A DNA stretch of 21,459 nt from Gracilaria domingensis (Eukaryota > Rhodophyta > Florideophyceae > Gracilariales > Gracilariaceae), in contig VCMS01000514.1 in the NCBI GenBank assembly GCA_022539475.1, positions 1 to 21,459 on the forward strand. Direction: 5' to 3'. The position numbers and the translations under genes are program-made. Positions within the stretch are counted from its first letter, which is position 1. Every line of letters starts with the position of its first letter. Positions 10,214 through 18,534 of the stretch are shown in pieces. The notes beneath the pieces are model-generated. The model was not told the origin of the DNA. It searched no databases and saw only the letters and a list, made by a program, of their open reading frames with translations.

Positions 10214-11598
10214 ATGCGTCTCACTCCGCTGCTGCCGCCGCCATGGCCAACTCACGTGCCATGAGCGCGCCGTACCGCGTTCCCTCTCCGGGTCCTTGCC
10301 CTCCCTGTAGCGCTGCTGCTGTACTGCAAACGCGCGTGAGCCCAGCCGACCACGCCCGACTCGCTGCCAGAAGCCTCGGCGGCGCCGGCCGTGGCCGGCG
10401 GTGGTGCCGGTAAACGCCACGCTGCTGGGGCTGCCAGAGGCGCCGGTTTTGGCTGCACGCGCGCTGGCGCGCTCGGTAGTGGCGTTGCTGGCCCAGCTGC
10501 CGCCTCTGGAGGCGCGGCTGCGATCGGCGCTGCTGGTAGACGAGCGCGCTGCCATGCCCACGTGTGATCAGCGCGCCGCCAACCCCCTGGCCTTGGCACG
10601 GCGTGCAGCGGCGCTACGTTGCGGTGCGCGTCTCGGCTGTGCCCGACCCTAGTTTAGTCTCCGACGCGCTAGCGGCTTCCGCCGCGCGCCAGCTGCACGC
10701 GGGCGCGTTGTGTGGCAGCGTCGCCGACTTCTCCGCCGCGCTGGCTCGCGCCGTGCCGCGCTTCGTCAGGCCAAGCGCGGCGACGTTGCCGCCGCCGCTG
10801 GCCGTGCTGTCGGCACTGCCACGCCACCGCGCCGGGCGTCTCTTTCTCGCGGCGGCCGCGCTGGGCGGGCAGCACTGCGTGCGCCACTCGGCGTTGTTCG
10901 CCAAGCGCGGCGGCGCGTGCTACGTGGCGACTGCCGCCACCAATGCCAACCCGGGCCTCGGCATGCCGCCACGCGTGCGCACGTTCGTGAGCGCTTAACT
11001 GGACCCGTGGCTGCGCGCGCCGCCTATGATGCTGCGACGCTGGTGGCGACGACGGTGGCGGAGCGCCGCAACTGGACAGCACCCAGCTACGTTCCAGCGC
11101 GGGCGTTCGTGGCACTGCCAGGCAGTGCGGCGCTCGGCAGTGAGCTGCTGTCGCCGTCGGCGCGCGATTATACGCCAATGCGGCTGGCCCTGCTGCTGTG
11201 CGCGCGCGCGCTGCAGCGCGACAACGACGCGCCCACAGTGAGCAGCGTGGCCATCTTCAAGCTGCCGTTGCTGTTCAACCTCATGCCGGTGGAACTCATC
11301 GCAGACGTTGACACGCTAAGCATGTTGCTGTACAAGATACTCACTGACGTGCTCTCTGCCTTGACGCTTCTGATCAAGGGCTTCGAGGTGCTGCTGGTGG
11401 GCGCGCAGCCTTCGTAGGGCGCCATCACGCGCGTCATCGGCGCCGACGTGCACACCCGCACTGCGCGCGCCGACAAGGCCGACGTGATGCTTGTGGCGAT
11501 GTGCGAGCCGCAGCGCTCGTTTCTCATCGCCGCCGTTTGCCGTCGCGCTCGCGTTCGTGGCCGGCGGCGTGCTCGCCGAGTTTGGCGCCATGCGCTGA
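10214..11598 (+). pseudogene. Decayed GC-rich gene for an alanine-rich secreted or membrane protein
   Basis: I do not recognise the family. Protein-like sequence moves between frames. Frame 2 at 10214-10339 has a hydrophobic stretch (VLALPVALLLY) that could be a signal peptide, with stops at 10262 and 10337. Frame 3 follows at about 10400-10620 (VNATLLGLPEAPVLAARALA), then frame 1 at about 10610-10998 (SVADFSAALARAVPRFV). Frame 3 returns at about 10990-11525 (FKLPLLFNLMPVELIADVDT, then VLSALTLLIKGFEVLLVG), with a stop at 11415. Frame 1 closes it at 11527-11598 (FAVALAFVAGGVLAEFGAMR). The last two segments look like membrane helices. At least four frame changes and three stops make it a pseudogene. 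GC content is far above that of both flanks and alanine codons dominate, so the block may have another origin from its neighbours. Confidence 0.5.
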
Positions 11599-12060
11599 CG
11601 AGCGCGAAAAAGCGCCCGCGCAACGCGCAGCGCTGCCTGATGCGTATCGCGGCGAGGGGCGCGCACTTCGCAGCCGGGCGTGCGTGCGCCAAGGGCGAGC
11701 GATGCGCGTGCAGCTGTTGCATGAGTTAATACACCATATTGAGCGCGTAAACGAGCTTCGCCGTTTTCGCCGCAGTTGTTGCTTGAGTCGGATCTCACTT
11801 TGTCACCTTCTACTACGGGCCACGTCCGCGCAATTTCTGCGCGCGCCTCGCTCTCAGCCGCCACGAGGCGCGCGGTGGCTCAGCCTCGTCACCAAAAGGC
11901 GCGCCTTCGTCACTACTTCGCGCCTCCAAAGCGAACCAGCTCCGCTACCGCGCCTTTGAGCGCGGTAATATAACGCATCGCCGCCGCGCGGAATGAGCTC
12001 GCCGCCATGACGCGCGCGCTGCACACAAGCGCGGTCGCCGCCGCGCTACTCCTCGCACTG
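11599..12060 (+). other. Tail of the GC-rich block
   Basis: GC-rich sequence continues after the last membrane-like segment. Frame 2 contains a helical, protein-like piece at about 11700-11765 (MRVQLLHELIHHIERVNELR) and frame 3 a piece around SHFVTFYYGPRPR near 11790. They may be further fragments of the same decayed gene, but nothing is open for long and no domain is recognisable. Confidence 0.3.
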
Positions 12061-12373
12061 TGCGCGGCGCCCGAATCGTGAAGTTTCCGGTCTCCACTCC
12101 ATGATAGCGAAGGGCGCTTGGTCACGCGTGGTGCACATAAACTGGTGCTGATTCACGTAGCATGATGACGCGCTCACAGCAGCCAAGTCTCGCACGCATG
12201 GGCCATCCAGGATGAGCTGGCACGGAAACGTCGTTGAACGACGCACCGCCTGCAGGAATGGCGCCGCGCGCTCCGTGGGCGGCGCGGAGGTTTGCTGGCG
12301 ATGGGTTGTTGCAGACGAGTGTCATCAGACATGTCGTAATGTCATTCTGTCGTATTGGCAGCGCGCGAGATCA
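12061..12373. other. Short gene-free stretch before the hairpin array
   Basis: No supported gene. A minus-strand frame at 12046-12246 reads as somewhat protein-like (FPCQLILDGPCVRDLAAVSA) but is short, has no domain and could be chance. A small hairpin, CGTCGT with ACGACG, lies near 12228-12243. Confidence 0.4.
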
Positions 12374-12405
12374 AGTTGTGTTAGGGTCGTTACCCTAACA
12401 CAACT
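12374..12405. repeat. Outlying hairpin 1 with TTAGGGT core
   Basis: Arms at 12374-12387 and 12392-12405 pair perfectly over 14 bases around a CGTT loop. The inner ten bases (GTGTTAGGGT and ACCCTAACAC) equal those of the array hairpins; the outer four (AGTT with AACT) differ from them but still pair. The following bases (GCCCGCGGGCACGTT, about 12416-12430) are an inverted copy of the array spacer. Confidence 0.95.
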
Positions 12406-12460
12406 CAACCACCCTGCCCGCGGGCACGTTACGTTTTGGCTGGATATGCGTGCGGTGTGT

Positions 12461-12474
12461 GTTTTGGGAGGTCT
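12461..12474 (+). repeat. Left 14-base inverted repeat flanking the hairpin array
   Basis: GTTTTGGGAGGTCT here is the exact reverse complement of AGACCTCCCAAAAC at 13048-13061. The pair encloses the five-unit array (hairpin 1 lies outside). A third, partial inverted copy (ACCTCCCAAAACACA) is at 13301-13315. Confidence 0.9.
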
Positions 12475-12496
12475 GTGGACGCTACCAGAATGAGGC

Positions 12497-13020
12497 GAAA
12501 ACGAGCCCGCGGGCGGGGGGGGGTCGGTCGTGTTAGGGTAGGTACCCTAACACGACCGGACCCCCCCGCCCGCGGGCATGAAATCGCACATTTTTGAAAA
12601 AATCGGCCAAAACGTGCCCGCGGGCGGGGGGGTCCGTTCGTGTTAGGGTAGGTACCCTAACACGAACGGACCCCCCCGCCCGAGTGCATAAAAAAGCACA
12701 TTTTTTAAAAAACCGGCCAAAACGTGCCCGCGGGCGGGGGGGTCCGTTCGTGTTAGGGTAGGTACCCTAACACGAACGGACCCCCCCGCCCGAGTGCATA
12801 AAAAAGCACATTTTTTAAAAAACCGGCCAAAACGTGCCCGCGGGCGGGGGGGTCCGTTCGTGTTAGGGTAGGTACCCTAACACGAACGGACCCCCCCGCC
12901 CGAGGGCATAAAAAAGCACATTTTTTAAAAAACCGGCCAAAACGTGCCCGCGGACGGGGGTGCGGTTGTGTTAGGGTAGCCACCCTAACACAACCGATCC
13001 CCCCCACGCCGGTGGGCACG
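12497..13020. repeat. Tandem array of five hairpins, period about 110 bases
   Basis: Each unit is a long palindrome followed by a spacer with A and T runs ending in CGGCCAAAACGTGCCCG. Hairpins lie at 12505-12577, 12621-12682, 12731-12792, 12841-12902 and 12946-13016. The three middle ones have perfect 29-base arms around a 4-base loop (AGGT). Starts at 12611, 12721, 12831 and 12941 fix the period at 110; the first interval is 111 because of one extra G. The first unit has outer stem GGTC with GACC, the middle ones GTTC with GAAC, the last GGTT with AACC. The last unit is the most diverged (loop AGCC). There is no coding potential. TTAGGG occurs once per arm, so this is not telomeric repeat DNA. 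Confidence 0.97.
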
Positions 13021-13047
13021 TTCTGGTCACATTTTAGAACCATGCCG

Positions 13048-13061
13048 AGACCTCCCAAAAC
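13048..13061 (-). repeat. Right 14-base inverted repeat flanking the hairpin array
   Basis: Exact inverted partner of 12461-12474. No obvious target-site duplication lies immediately outside the two copies. Confidence 0.9.
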
Positions 13062-14869
13062 CCCTTCCTCAACACTTCTTGCACTCATTACCATGCACCC
13101 GCCCGCGAACACGTTGGCACCGCTGTCTACGTGGATTGGCGGGATGGCAAAAAGCTGTACATTAATTAGAGTATATCTTGAGTATTAGGAGCGCTTCAAA
13201 ACGCATGAATGGAGAGCGCTACCATTGTTCGCATAAATCTACGTCCACCAAAACCCTTCGCTAGAAGGAACTTTTTGAGGCCATTCTGTAGCGTTTTGAT
13301 ACCTCCCAAAACACAATCGGTTGCATTCCTTGCAACGATTTTGTTGCGAGCTCAGTACAGATCTTTTAGAGATATATCAACTAGTTTTTCATCCAATTGA
13401 TGCTCAACCAGTAACATAATACGCGACCTTGTTACAATTTGTGTAGTGTCTGACACACTACACTATTTAAACTGATCAAAGTGGCGAAGAGACGTACCAC
13501 CGAAGCGCGCCAACACCCTCACGCACAAAAGTGGTAATGCGCAGGGATGAGATGCATAAAAAAACAGAGTGACGACAGTATGTAGCTACTTAAATACTCG
13601 CCACAACTTTTTCCCGTGAAGATACAAATTCTACCGAGGATGAAGATAAGGTATTATCTAATAGCATGAGCGCTTCCGCTTTAGCGTTCAATTTATATAT
13701 CTGAATCTAATTTGTTCGTTGTGACGGTCTGACAAACAGCGATGAAGGCCTCCAACGACCATATAATACCGGATTTATAGGGGTAATAGAGCGAGCTCTC
13801 TGCGAAACACCATAAATAACTAAATGGAGTCCTGATAGGCTAACTACTACATGATTTTCAGAGGTTTAGAGAACGGGGTTTGTAGCAGCTCTTATATGCT
13901 AAATTCATTCAGTATAAAACTCTATGAAACAGAATGGCGACGAGAGTCGTCGCAGAAAGCAAAACAGATGGTAGGCATGAAAACCGTTCAGCCCTGTGTG
14001 CTTGAGCTGGTAGCACATGATTATCGTTCCAATTTTGAAATCGTATCGCTTCACCTTCCGTTAACAAAGCCTGTCACCAACAATACAAGAGAAGACATTA
14101 ATCGACGTGTTGCGGAGATGCCGTAAAAGGCTGCCAATGGTGTTAGTTTTTCTTCTGTTGAGAGTCGAGATAGAACCTCAGACTCCCAGGTCTAGAGCTA
14201 TGAATTCCTGCCCACGACTTTGTCGAGGAGCGTTAAAGGCTTCAATCTGCCACCGAAGGGACGAAATAGAGTTTTCATTACATCATGCGCCACGATTGCA
14301 CCTATAACTAGTCCAAGCGACGCCCGAGTACTGAGAGAAAACTGTTTTGATTGAAGCCCTGTCCTGCGCTCCCTATCAGATTTCAAAGAATTCCTTTACG
14401 AAAGGAAAACCATGTCAAGGTTTTTGTATGCTTTGGCCTCCATCATTCAAAGGAGATCTGCCTTTGTGAAGGTTCCATTCAGTGACCTGCCTTTCTTCGA
14501 CGTGGACAAATCTATATGTAAACCTTTGGCAAAAAAGTTGCATTGCATTGGGGATAGATTTGTGTTTGTAAAGTTGCTGATTTGAGTACGTATCGTTCGA
14601 AATAAACGTGACGTGGATGATTCTATTGCAGTGAGTAGCGTCTCTGACTAGAGGTTTTCGATTTCTGGAGTATTAATCAGCTTCAATTTGTCTGGATGCA
14701 AGTTGCGTAACTGTTCGAAGAGAGCTCTCCTTGTTCCCAACAGACTGCATAGAAACAAACTTTGGATCAATCCTACCGTCAAGGGGGTTTCTATGAACGA
14801 CGGAATAAGAGATATGTAATCAGAACGCTTGAGAGTACCGCCTGAGATATACCCTCCCTCGCAAGACAT
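13062..14869. other. AT-richer gene-poor stretch
   Basis: No gene I can support. ATG-started frames at 13851-14126 (plus, 91 codons) and 14648-14869 (minus, 73 codons) are short and match nothing I know. The minus-strand frame at 14198-14386 has a hydrophobic run but begins in a stretch with many stops. A perfect 9-base hairpin with 5-base loop lies at 13441-13463 (GTGTAGTGT with ACACTACAC). Base composition is visibly lower in GC than the block at 10.1-12 kb. Confidence 0.5.
13441..13463. repeat. Short perfect hairpin
   Basis: Arms GTGTAGTGT (13441-13449) and ACACTACAC (13455-13463) with a CTGAC loop, followed by an AT-rich stretch. Confidence 0.85.
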
Positions 14870-15112
14870 ATACTTCTTCCTGCCTCGTCTTTCTTTGCAT
14901 ATTCTAGAATAACTGAGTATGTATCTCTAACGCTTTTGGTTTGGTCTTGAGAGGGTCCAGTGATTGAAGTAAGAATACTACCTCATGAAGATGAGGGAGG
15001 GGCCTCGAATCTATGACAGGAGCTCCCCGTTTTGGTCCCGTGAAGAGTTAACAGAATGTCTTTAGCCTCAAAAGTATCCGCACGACAACTTGCAGAGGAT
15101 GGCACACTCGAC
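14870..15112 (-). other. Possible eroded downstream part of the transposase
   Basis: Just past the stop of the transposase frame, another minus frame is open for about 40 codons (from about 15105, reading CRADTFEAKDILLTLHGTKT) before a stop. It is where the next transposase block should be and may be its eroded remains, but I cannot align it securely. Confidence 0.2.
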
Positions 15113-16381
15113 TTAGTTTGTCTTCGTTGATGAACTGAAAACTTTCTGCGTGAGATTTAGAATGGGCTCCAGGACTTGACGAAGAGATTCTTGAAGGATT
15201 TGCATCCTGGACTCGCGTAGAGACTTGCTAGAAACGAATGGCATTGCGTCTGCTTCAGATACGGAAACCTCGATCAGTGTGGTAGGGAAGTATGCCACTA
15301 CTGTGAGGTCATCACGGATGCACTTACGGCGTAGCTCGTCGGAGAAGTTGGGAAATATGAGCTGAAGAGGATAGGCGGTAAATGATGTTTGCTTTAGAGT
15401 TGTTGAAGACTTATCGGTGTATACCTGCAGAAGACCTACGAAAGATTCACTGTAACTTATTTCTTGGGAGTACCACACTATTCTACTATCCAAAGAGCCC
15501 ATGACCATTTCCTTAAGTTTTGAGGTGGCGTCTCTTGCGAGAGAGCCGGACATGGGGTGAGATATATTCATGGAGTGGGTCTGAGGTATAGGGTGGAAGA
15601 ATGTGTTTTCGTTGTTAGCCAACTGGAGCTGTTTCAAAAGTGTCTGAACGGGGTCTCTCGTGTAGAGGGTGGCGCGGAACGTACATCCTTCTGGAGAGAC
15701 AGTTCTTCGATTGAAACCGTCCTTTGAGGCGTATCGTTCGAAAATGGCGTTCTTCAGTTCTGTACAGCGCTTGGAACTTGTTATAGTCTCGTTGAATCGC
15801 TTTTGCGAGAATCGCGGGTCCCGAAGTAGCCCAATTAGCTCGTCTGCCTCACGATGACCAAGGTTGGAAGCTACTGAAGCCAGACAAACCGTGAGATAAT
15901 CCATATGCAAATCACCGAGGGCCTCCTCAGAAGGCACTGGGCGGGAACTGCTTCCGTGTTCTTGCTCTAATGACGCCGGACCCGGGGAAGGAGAAACACA
16001 ATGCGAAGTGTCCGGAATGGGAGGGGCGCACGGAGTGTGGTCAACGATGTCCTCGGACACCGGAGGCTCGGGAAGGCGACAAGGGGCAGTGACCGTTTCG
16101 GAAGATGCGGCCGCGTGCGCGGAAAGCTTGAGACGTTTGCTTCTCCGAATGGGCCGCCTATTTTCGTCTTCCAGCGCTGCTTTCAGACGAAACGGGCAAT
16201 GGTTGACATGCTGTTGAAGAGATAGGACTTCTCGGCGAGTAACGAAGGGGCACCCACGCTTCTTATGTGTACAGTAGTAGACCATGGGAAGAAGAAATGA
16301 ACGAAAAACGACGACAAAGACTTCAAGGGAAGGTCGTCCGAAGGGAGAAGGAGGTCGAGCGACAGTCAAGATCGACGTCAT
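15113..16381 (-). CDS. Plavaka-type transposase, N-terminal half with zinc finger
   Basis: A 422-residue minus-strand frame starting with ATG at 16381; M33, just before the finger, is an alternative start. Residues 37-62 carry a zinc-finger-like pattern (C37, C44, H58, C62), followed by a basic patch (RRPIRRSKRLKL) that could be a nuclear localisation signal and a low-complexity serine/proline region to about 150. Residues 317-370 match the conserved pre-catalytic block of Plavaka (CACTA-related) transposases: YTDKS at 321-325, AYP at 336-338, PNF at 344-346, then an arginine-rich turn and AYFP at 363-366. A helix with RQVLEPILNL near the C-terminus matches the block that follows in the family. 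The catalytic acidic residues lie further on in full-length proteins (often over 900 residues) and are absent here. It is a truncated transposase or a domesticated DNA-binding fragment. Confidence 0.55.
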   Translation of the reverse strand: MTSILTVARPPSPFGRPSLEVFVVVFRSFLLPMVYYCTHKKRGCPFVTRREVLSLQQHVNHCPFRLKAALEDENRRPIRRSKRLKLSAHAAASSETVTAPCRLPEPPVSEDIVDHTPCAPPIPDTSHCVSPSPGPASLEQEHGSSSRPVPSEEALGDLHMDYLTVCLASVASNLGHREADELIGLLRDPRFSQKRFNETITSSKRCTELKNAIFERYASKDGFNRRTVSPEGCTFRATLYTRDPVQTLLKQLQLANNENTFFHPIPQTHSMNISHPMSGSLARDATSKLKEMVMGSLDSRIVWYSQEISYSESFVGLLQVYTDKSSTTLKQTSFTAYPLQLIFPNFSDELRRKCIRDDLTVVAYFPTTLIEVSVSEADAMPFVSSKSLRESRMQILQESLRQVLEPILNLTQKVFSSSTKTN

Positions 16382-16394
16382 GCTGAGAACGGAG

Positions 16395-16402
16395 AATATA
16401 TT
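16395..16402 (-). promoter_or_regulatory. TATA-like box upstream of the transposase gene
   Basis: AATATATT lies 14-21 bases upstream of the ATG at 16381 on the minus strand. The distance is short for a TATA box serving that start, and would fit the downstream start (M33, about 16285) better. Sequence resemblance only. Confidence 0.25.
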
Positions 16403-16487
16403 TTGAGTTTAAACCGCGTGCTTTCGTTCAAAAACGAACGTAGGTACACGTCGACCTCAACACAAGGGTGTACTTCTCGTATTATCT

Positions 16488-16510
16488 ACCACTGGTTATA
16501 AACCTGTGGT
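16488..16510. repeat. Hairpin, 10-base arms with one mismatch
   Basis: ACCACTGGTT (16488-16497) pairs with AACCTGTGGT (16501-16510) around an ATA loop, with one mismatch. Confidence 0.8.
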
Positions 16511-16654
16511 TCTCCAACGTTGTAAGCTGTACACCTGTCCAATCTCGCACAGAAAAATAAATCTCTTCCCTCCGCCGCCGCCGCTGCGCCCCCGACGTCC
16601 GACCTTCCGTTACCGTCGTGATCCGTGCCATCCACATCCTCGCGTTATACTCCG

Positions 16655-16728
16655 CTCCGTCCCTCTTTTTCCTCCCTCTACTTTATGGAGGCTCCTTAAA
16701 GTAGAGGGCGGAAAAAAGTAGGACGGAG
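16655..16728. repeat. Long imperfect hairpin with a short one beside it
   Basis: The inner 11 bases CCTCTACTTTA (16675-16685) pair perfectly with TAAAGTAGAGG (16697-16707), and the outer CTCCGTCC (16655-16662) pairs with GGACGGAG (16721-16728); T and A runs between them partly pair. A smaller hairpin, CATCCGT with ACGGATG, follows at 16730-16748. Confidence 0.85.
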
Positions 16729-16981
16729 TCATCCGTATCTAACGGATGTATTCCGTGCAGTCTATTCGTACGTTCTTCCATATCCTTCCACGTATCTTTG
16801 CTCTAAACTAACCAATCCTCACCACGTTTCTTCGCGCTCTGCGACATGCAAACGGCAGGAAATAAGCTAATCACCCCCAACTTCTTCTATTTGCTCAAGA
16901 TATAGAACGAGTTGAAGGGTGAAAACGGGAACCTGGTAACCCAAAGCGACCACTGTAAGTACGCGACGAATGGTTCATTTC

Positions 16982-17066
16982 GTTGCGCCATAGGCTCTAG
17001 TTTCGCCTCTTGCGCTACTTTTCAAAAGTAGCGCAAGACGCGAGAAGCTAGAGCCTAAAGCGCAAC
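16982..17066. repeat. Long palindrome, about 42-base arms
   Basis: The inner 15 bases (TCTTGCGCTACTTTT, 17008-17022) pair perfectly with 17024-17038 around a single C. The outer arms continue through AGGCTCTAG with CTAGAGCCT and end in GTTGCGC with GCGCAAC. A few mismatches and a 2-base length difference occur in between. No similar sequence is seen elsewhere in the window. Confidence 0.92.
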
Positions 17067-17479
17067 AAAACAAGTTGGTTCCTTGGCGATCTTGGATCTC
17101 TGACTGTTCGGGATAGACGATTCTGGTACTTGGTTGGGACATAGGCTGCTCTTTCGTTTATCGCATCTTGCGGTATGTTTGCTGCATGGGCATTCTTGGT
17201 GCCCTTGCTTGTGAGTTCTCGCTTCGACACCTTTTGCGCTTTACGATGATGGTGGGCTGGTAATCTAACCGATCCCTTTCCTTCTTCTTCTTCCTTTTGC
17301 GAGTTACTAGGTCCCTCGACTTTTCTAGCGCAATGTTTCTGTTTTGTTTTATCAATGGTACGTTCCATCGCATTTCAAATGTATCCAACGGATCTTTGAC
17401 TAACTTATGGATACTTTCTGCTTGCGTATAGAGGTAAACGAATTTTGATGCGGACGTAGCTCACGAGTTTCAGGTGCAG

Positions 17480-17565
17480 GTTCCTCAAGTAGGGAACCAT
17501 GCATCTGGGCATGGTTCCCTACATGAGGAACGGAGAGGATGAGGCGCTTCGCGCCTCATCCTCTC
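17480..17565. repeat. Two strong hairpins back to back
   Basis: The first has 23-base arms with one mismatch (17480-17502 and 17509-17531; arms begin GTTCCTCA and end TGAGGAAC). One base later the second has perfect 15-base arms, GAGAGGATGAGGCGC (17533-17547) and its complement (17551-17565), around a TTC loop. Neither is followed by a T run as a simple terminator would be. Confidence 0.93.
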
Positions 17566-17612
17566 GGAGTGCGTATGTGTTCTACCGATACTGCACTTCG
17601 GTGGAGGTGCCC

Positions 17613-17632
17613 TCTGCGGCATCTGCCGCAGA
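17613..17632. repeat. Short perfect palindrome
   Basis: TCTGCGGCA (17613-17621) and TGCCGCAGA (17624-17632) with two bases between, 48 bases after the preceding pair of hairpins. Confidence 0.85.
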
Positions 17633-17930
17633 TTGCGCCTACATCCGCTTCATCATGGGGAAATGGTATATGTAATATAGCAAAGTAGTGGTTAGCAAAA
17701 ACGGTCGATAGAAGAATAGATACGAATAAAACGGTATGATTTCATAATGGACATCATCTGTACTAGCAACAGTATTCCATGCGTTGCAGGGTATTATTCC
17801 GCAGAAGGTATCGTGTAATGTGCACCTTAATGGAAACTGAACCTAGACTTCGCGAAATACCGTTCAGGTAGCCCTCGACTAAAGAACTAGCACGAGTGGA
17901 AAACCCACCAGTATTTACTGCACAGCGATT

Positions 17931-18035
17931 CTGGACGACCCAAGCAATTATCTTCAAATTTTGAAATAATTGATCTCGATATTTTTTCAAAAAATTTACT
18001 GGACGACCCTTGCCACTTTCTGGACGACCCTCGCC
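17931..18035 (+). repeat. Three direct copies of CTGGACGACCC
   Basis: Copies begin at 17931, 17999 and 18020. The second and third are longer matches (CTGGACGACCCTTGCC and CTGGACGACCCTCGCC), differing in one base. The AT-rich sequence between the first two contains TTTTTTCAAAAAA. Confidence 0.9.
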
Positions 18036-18125
18036 AAAAACTAGCATCTGCAAGAGACAGACGGATCATTCTTAAAAAATGTCGTCGAGCTGTTACGCCT
18101 CAAATCAAGTCGCGCAGCATACTCC

Positions 18126-18160
18126 GCGCTGGTATCTACCAGGCTGGTAGATACCAGCGC
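18126..18160. repeat. Perfect 16-base hairpin upstream of the DET1 copy
   Basis: GCGCTGGTATCTACCA (18126-18141) and its exact complement (18145-18160) around a GGC loop. TACCAG occurs again twice just downstream (18166 and 18177), next to a TATAAAG string at about 18186 that could be a promoter TATA box for the DET1 gene. Confidence 0.93.
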
Positions 18161-18534
18161 TGAGTACCAGTGGTAGTACCAGCCCTATAAAGAAACCGCA
18201 CGACATCTTCATCCCTGTGTAGGCCTTCCACAACCTCTGTTTTCGGCGCTTCACCGGGTGCAACAACTGTCTCATTACGCTGGATCCCAGCAGTCCATCG
18301 TCTTTCCGGTTTGAGACCGGCCAACGAAAGATCGAATCGACCGGCGCTGCTCCATTCTCTCAACCTCACTTGTATGAAATTTCTGCCTTTCCGCCGCCCT
18401 CCCCGCCCCTCCAGTTCGACCGGATTCCCCAGCTCGCTGTCGGCGCCGAGCTGCAGTTGCTGTCACAGTCTAGTCGGGCCGCTTCTCTCCTGTTATTCTT
18501 ACCTGTTCCTCTCTTCGCGTCCGTTTCAGAATAG

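Larger units (their letters stand above)
16403..18125. other. Gene-free stretch with many hairpins
   Basis: No gene is supported between the transposase and the DET1 copy. Minus-strand frames at 17048-17388 and 17763-18053 are lysine/arginine-rich or cross the short repeats and show no domain. What stands out is a succession of hairpins, each listed separately, and three copies of CTGGACGACCC. Confidence 0.6.

Noticed and set aside
12374..13016. Interstitial telomere repeat
   Set aside because: TTAGGG occurs once per hairpin arm and always inverted, never in tandem.
12497..13020. CRISPR array
   Set aside because: The spacers are identical and the period is 110; the units are long palindromes in eukaryotic DNA.
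12753..13112. A 119-codon minus-strand open frame
   Set aside because: It simply reads through the hairpin array and repeats with it.
17533..17565. Intrinsic transcription terminator
   Set aside because: The stem is strong but no T run follows on either strand, and the setting is eukaryotic.
18223..18531. N-terminal exon of DET1 in frame 1
   Set aside because: The frame is open and could loosely resemble the DET1 N-terminus around LYEISAFPPP, but I cannot align it well enough to claim it.
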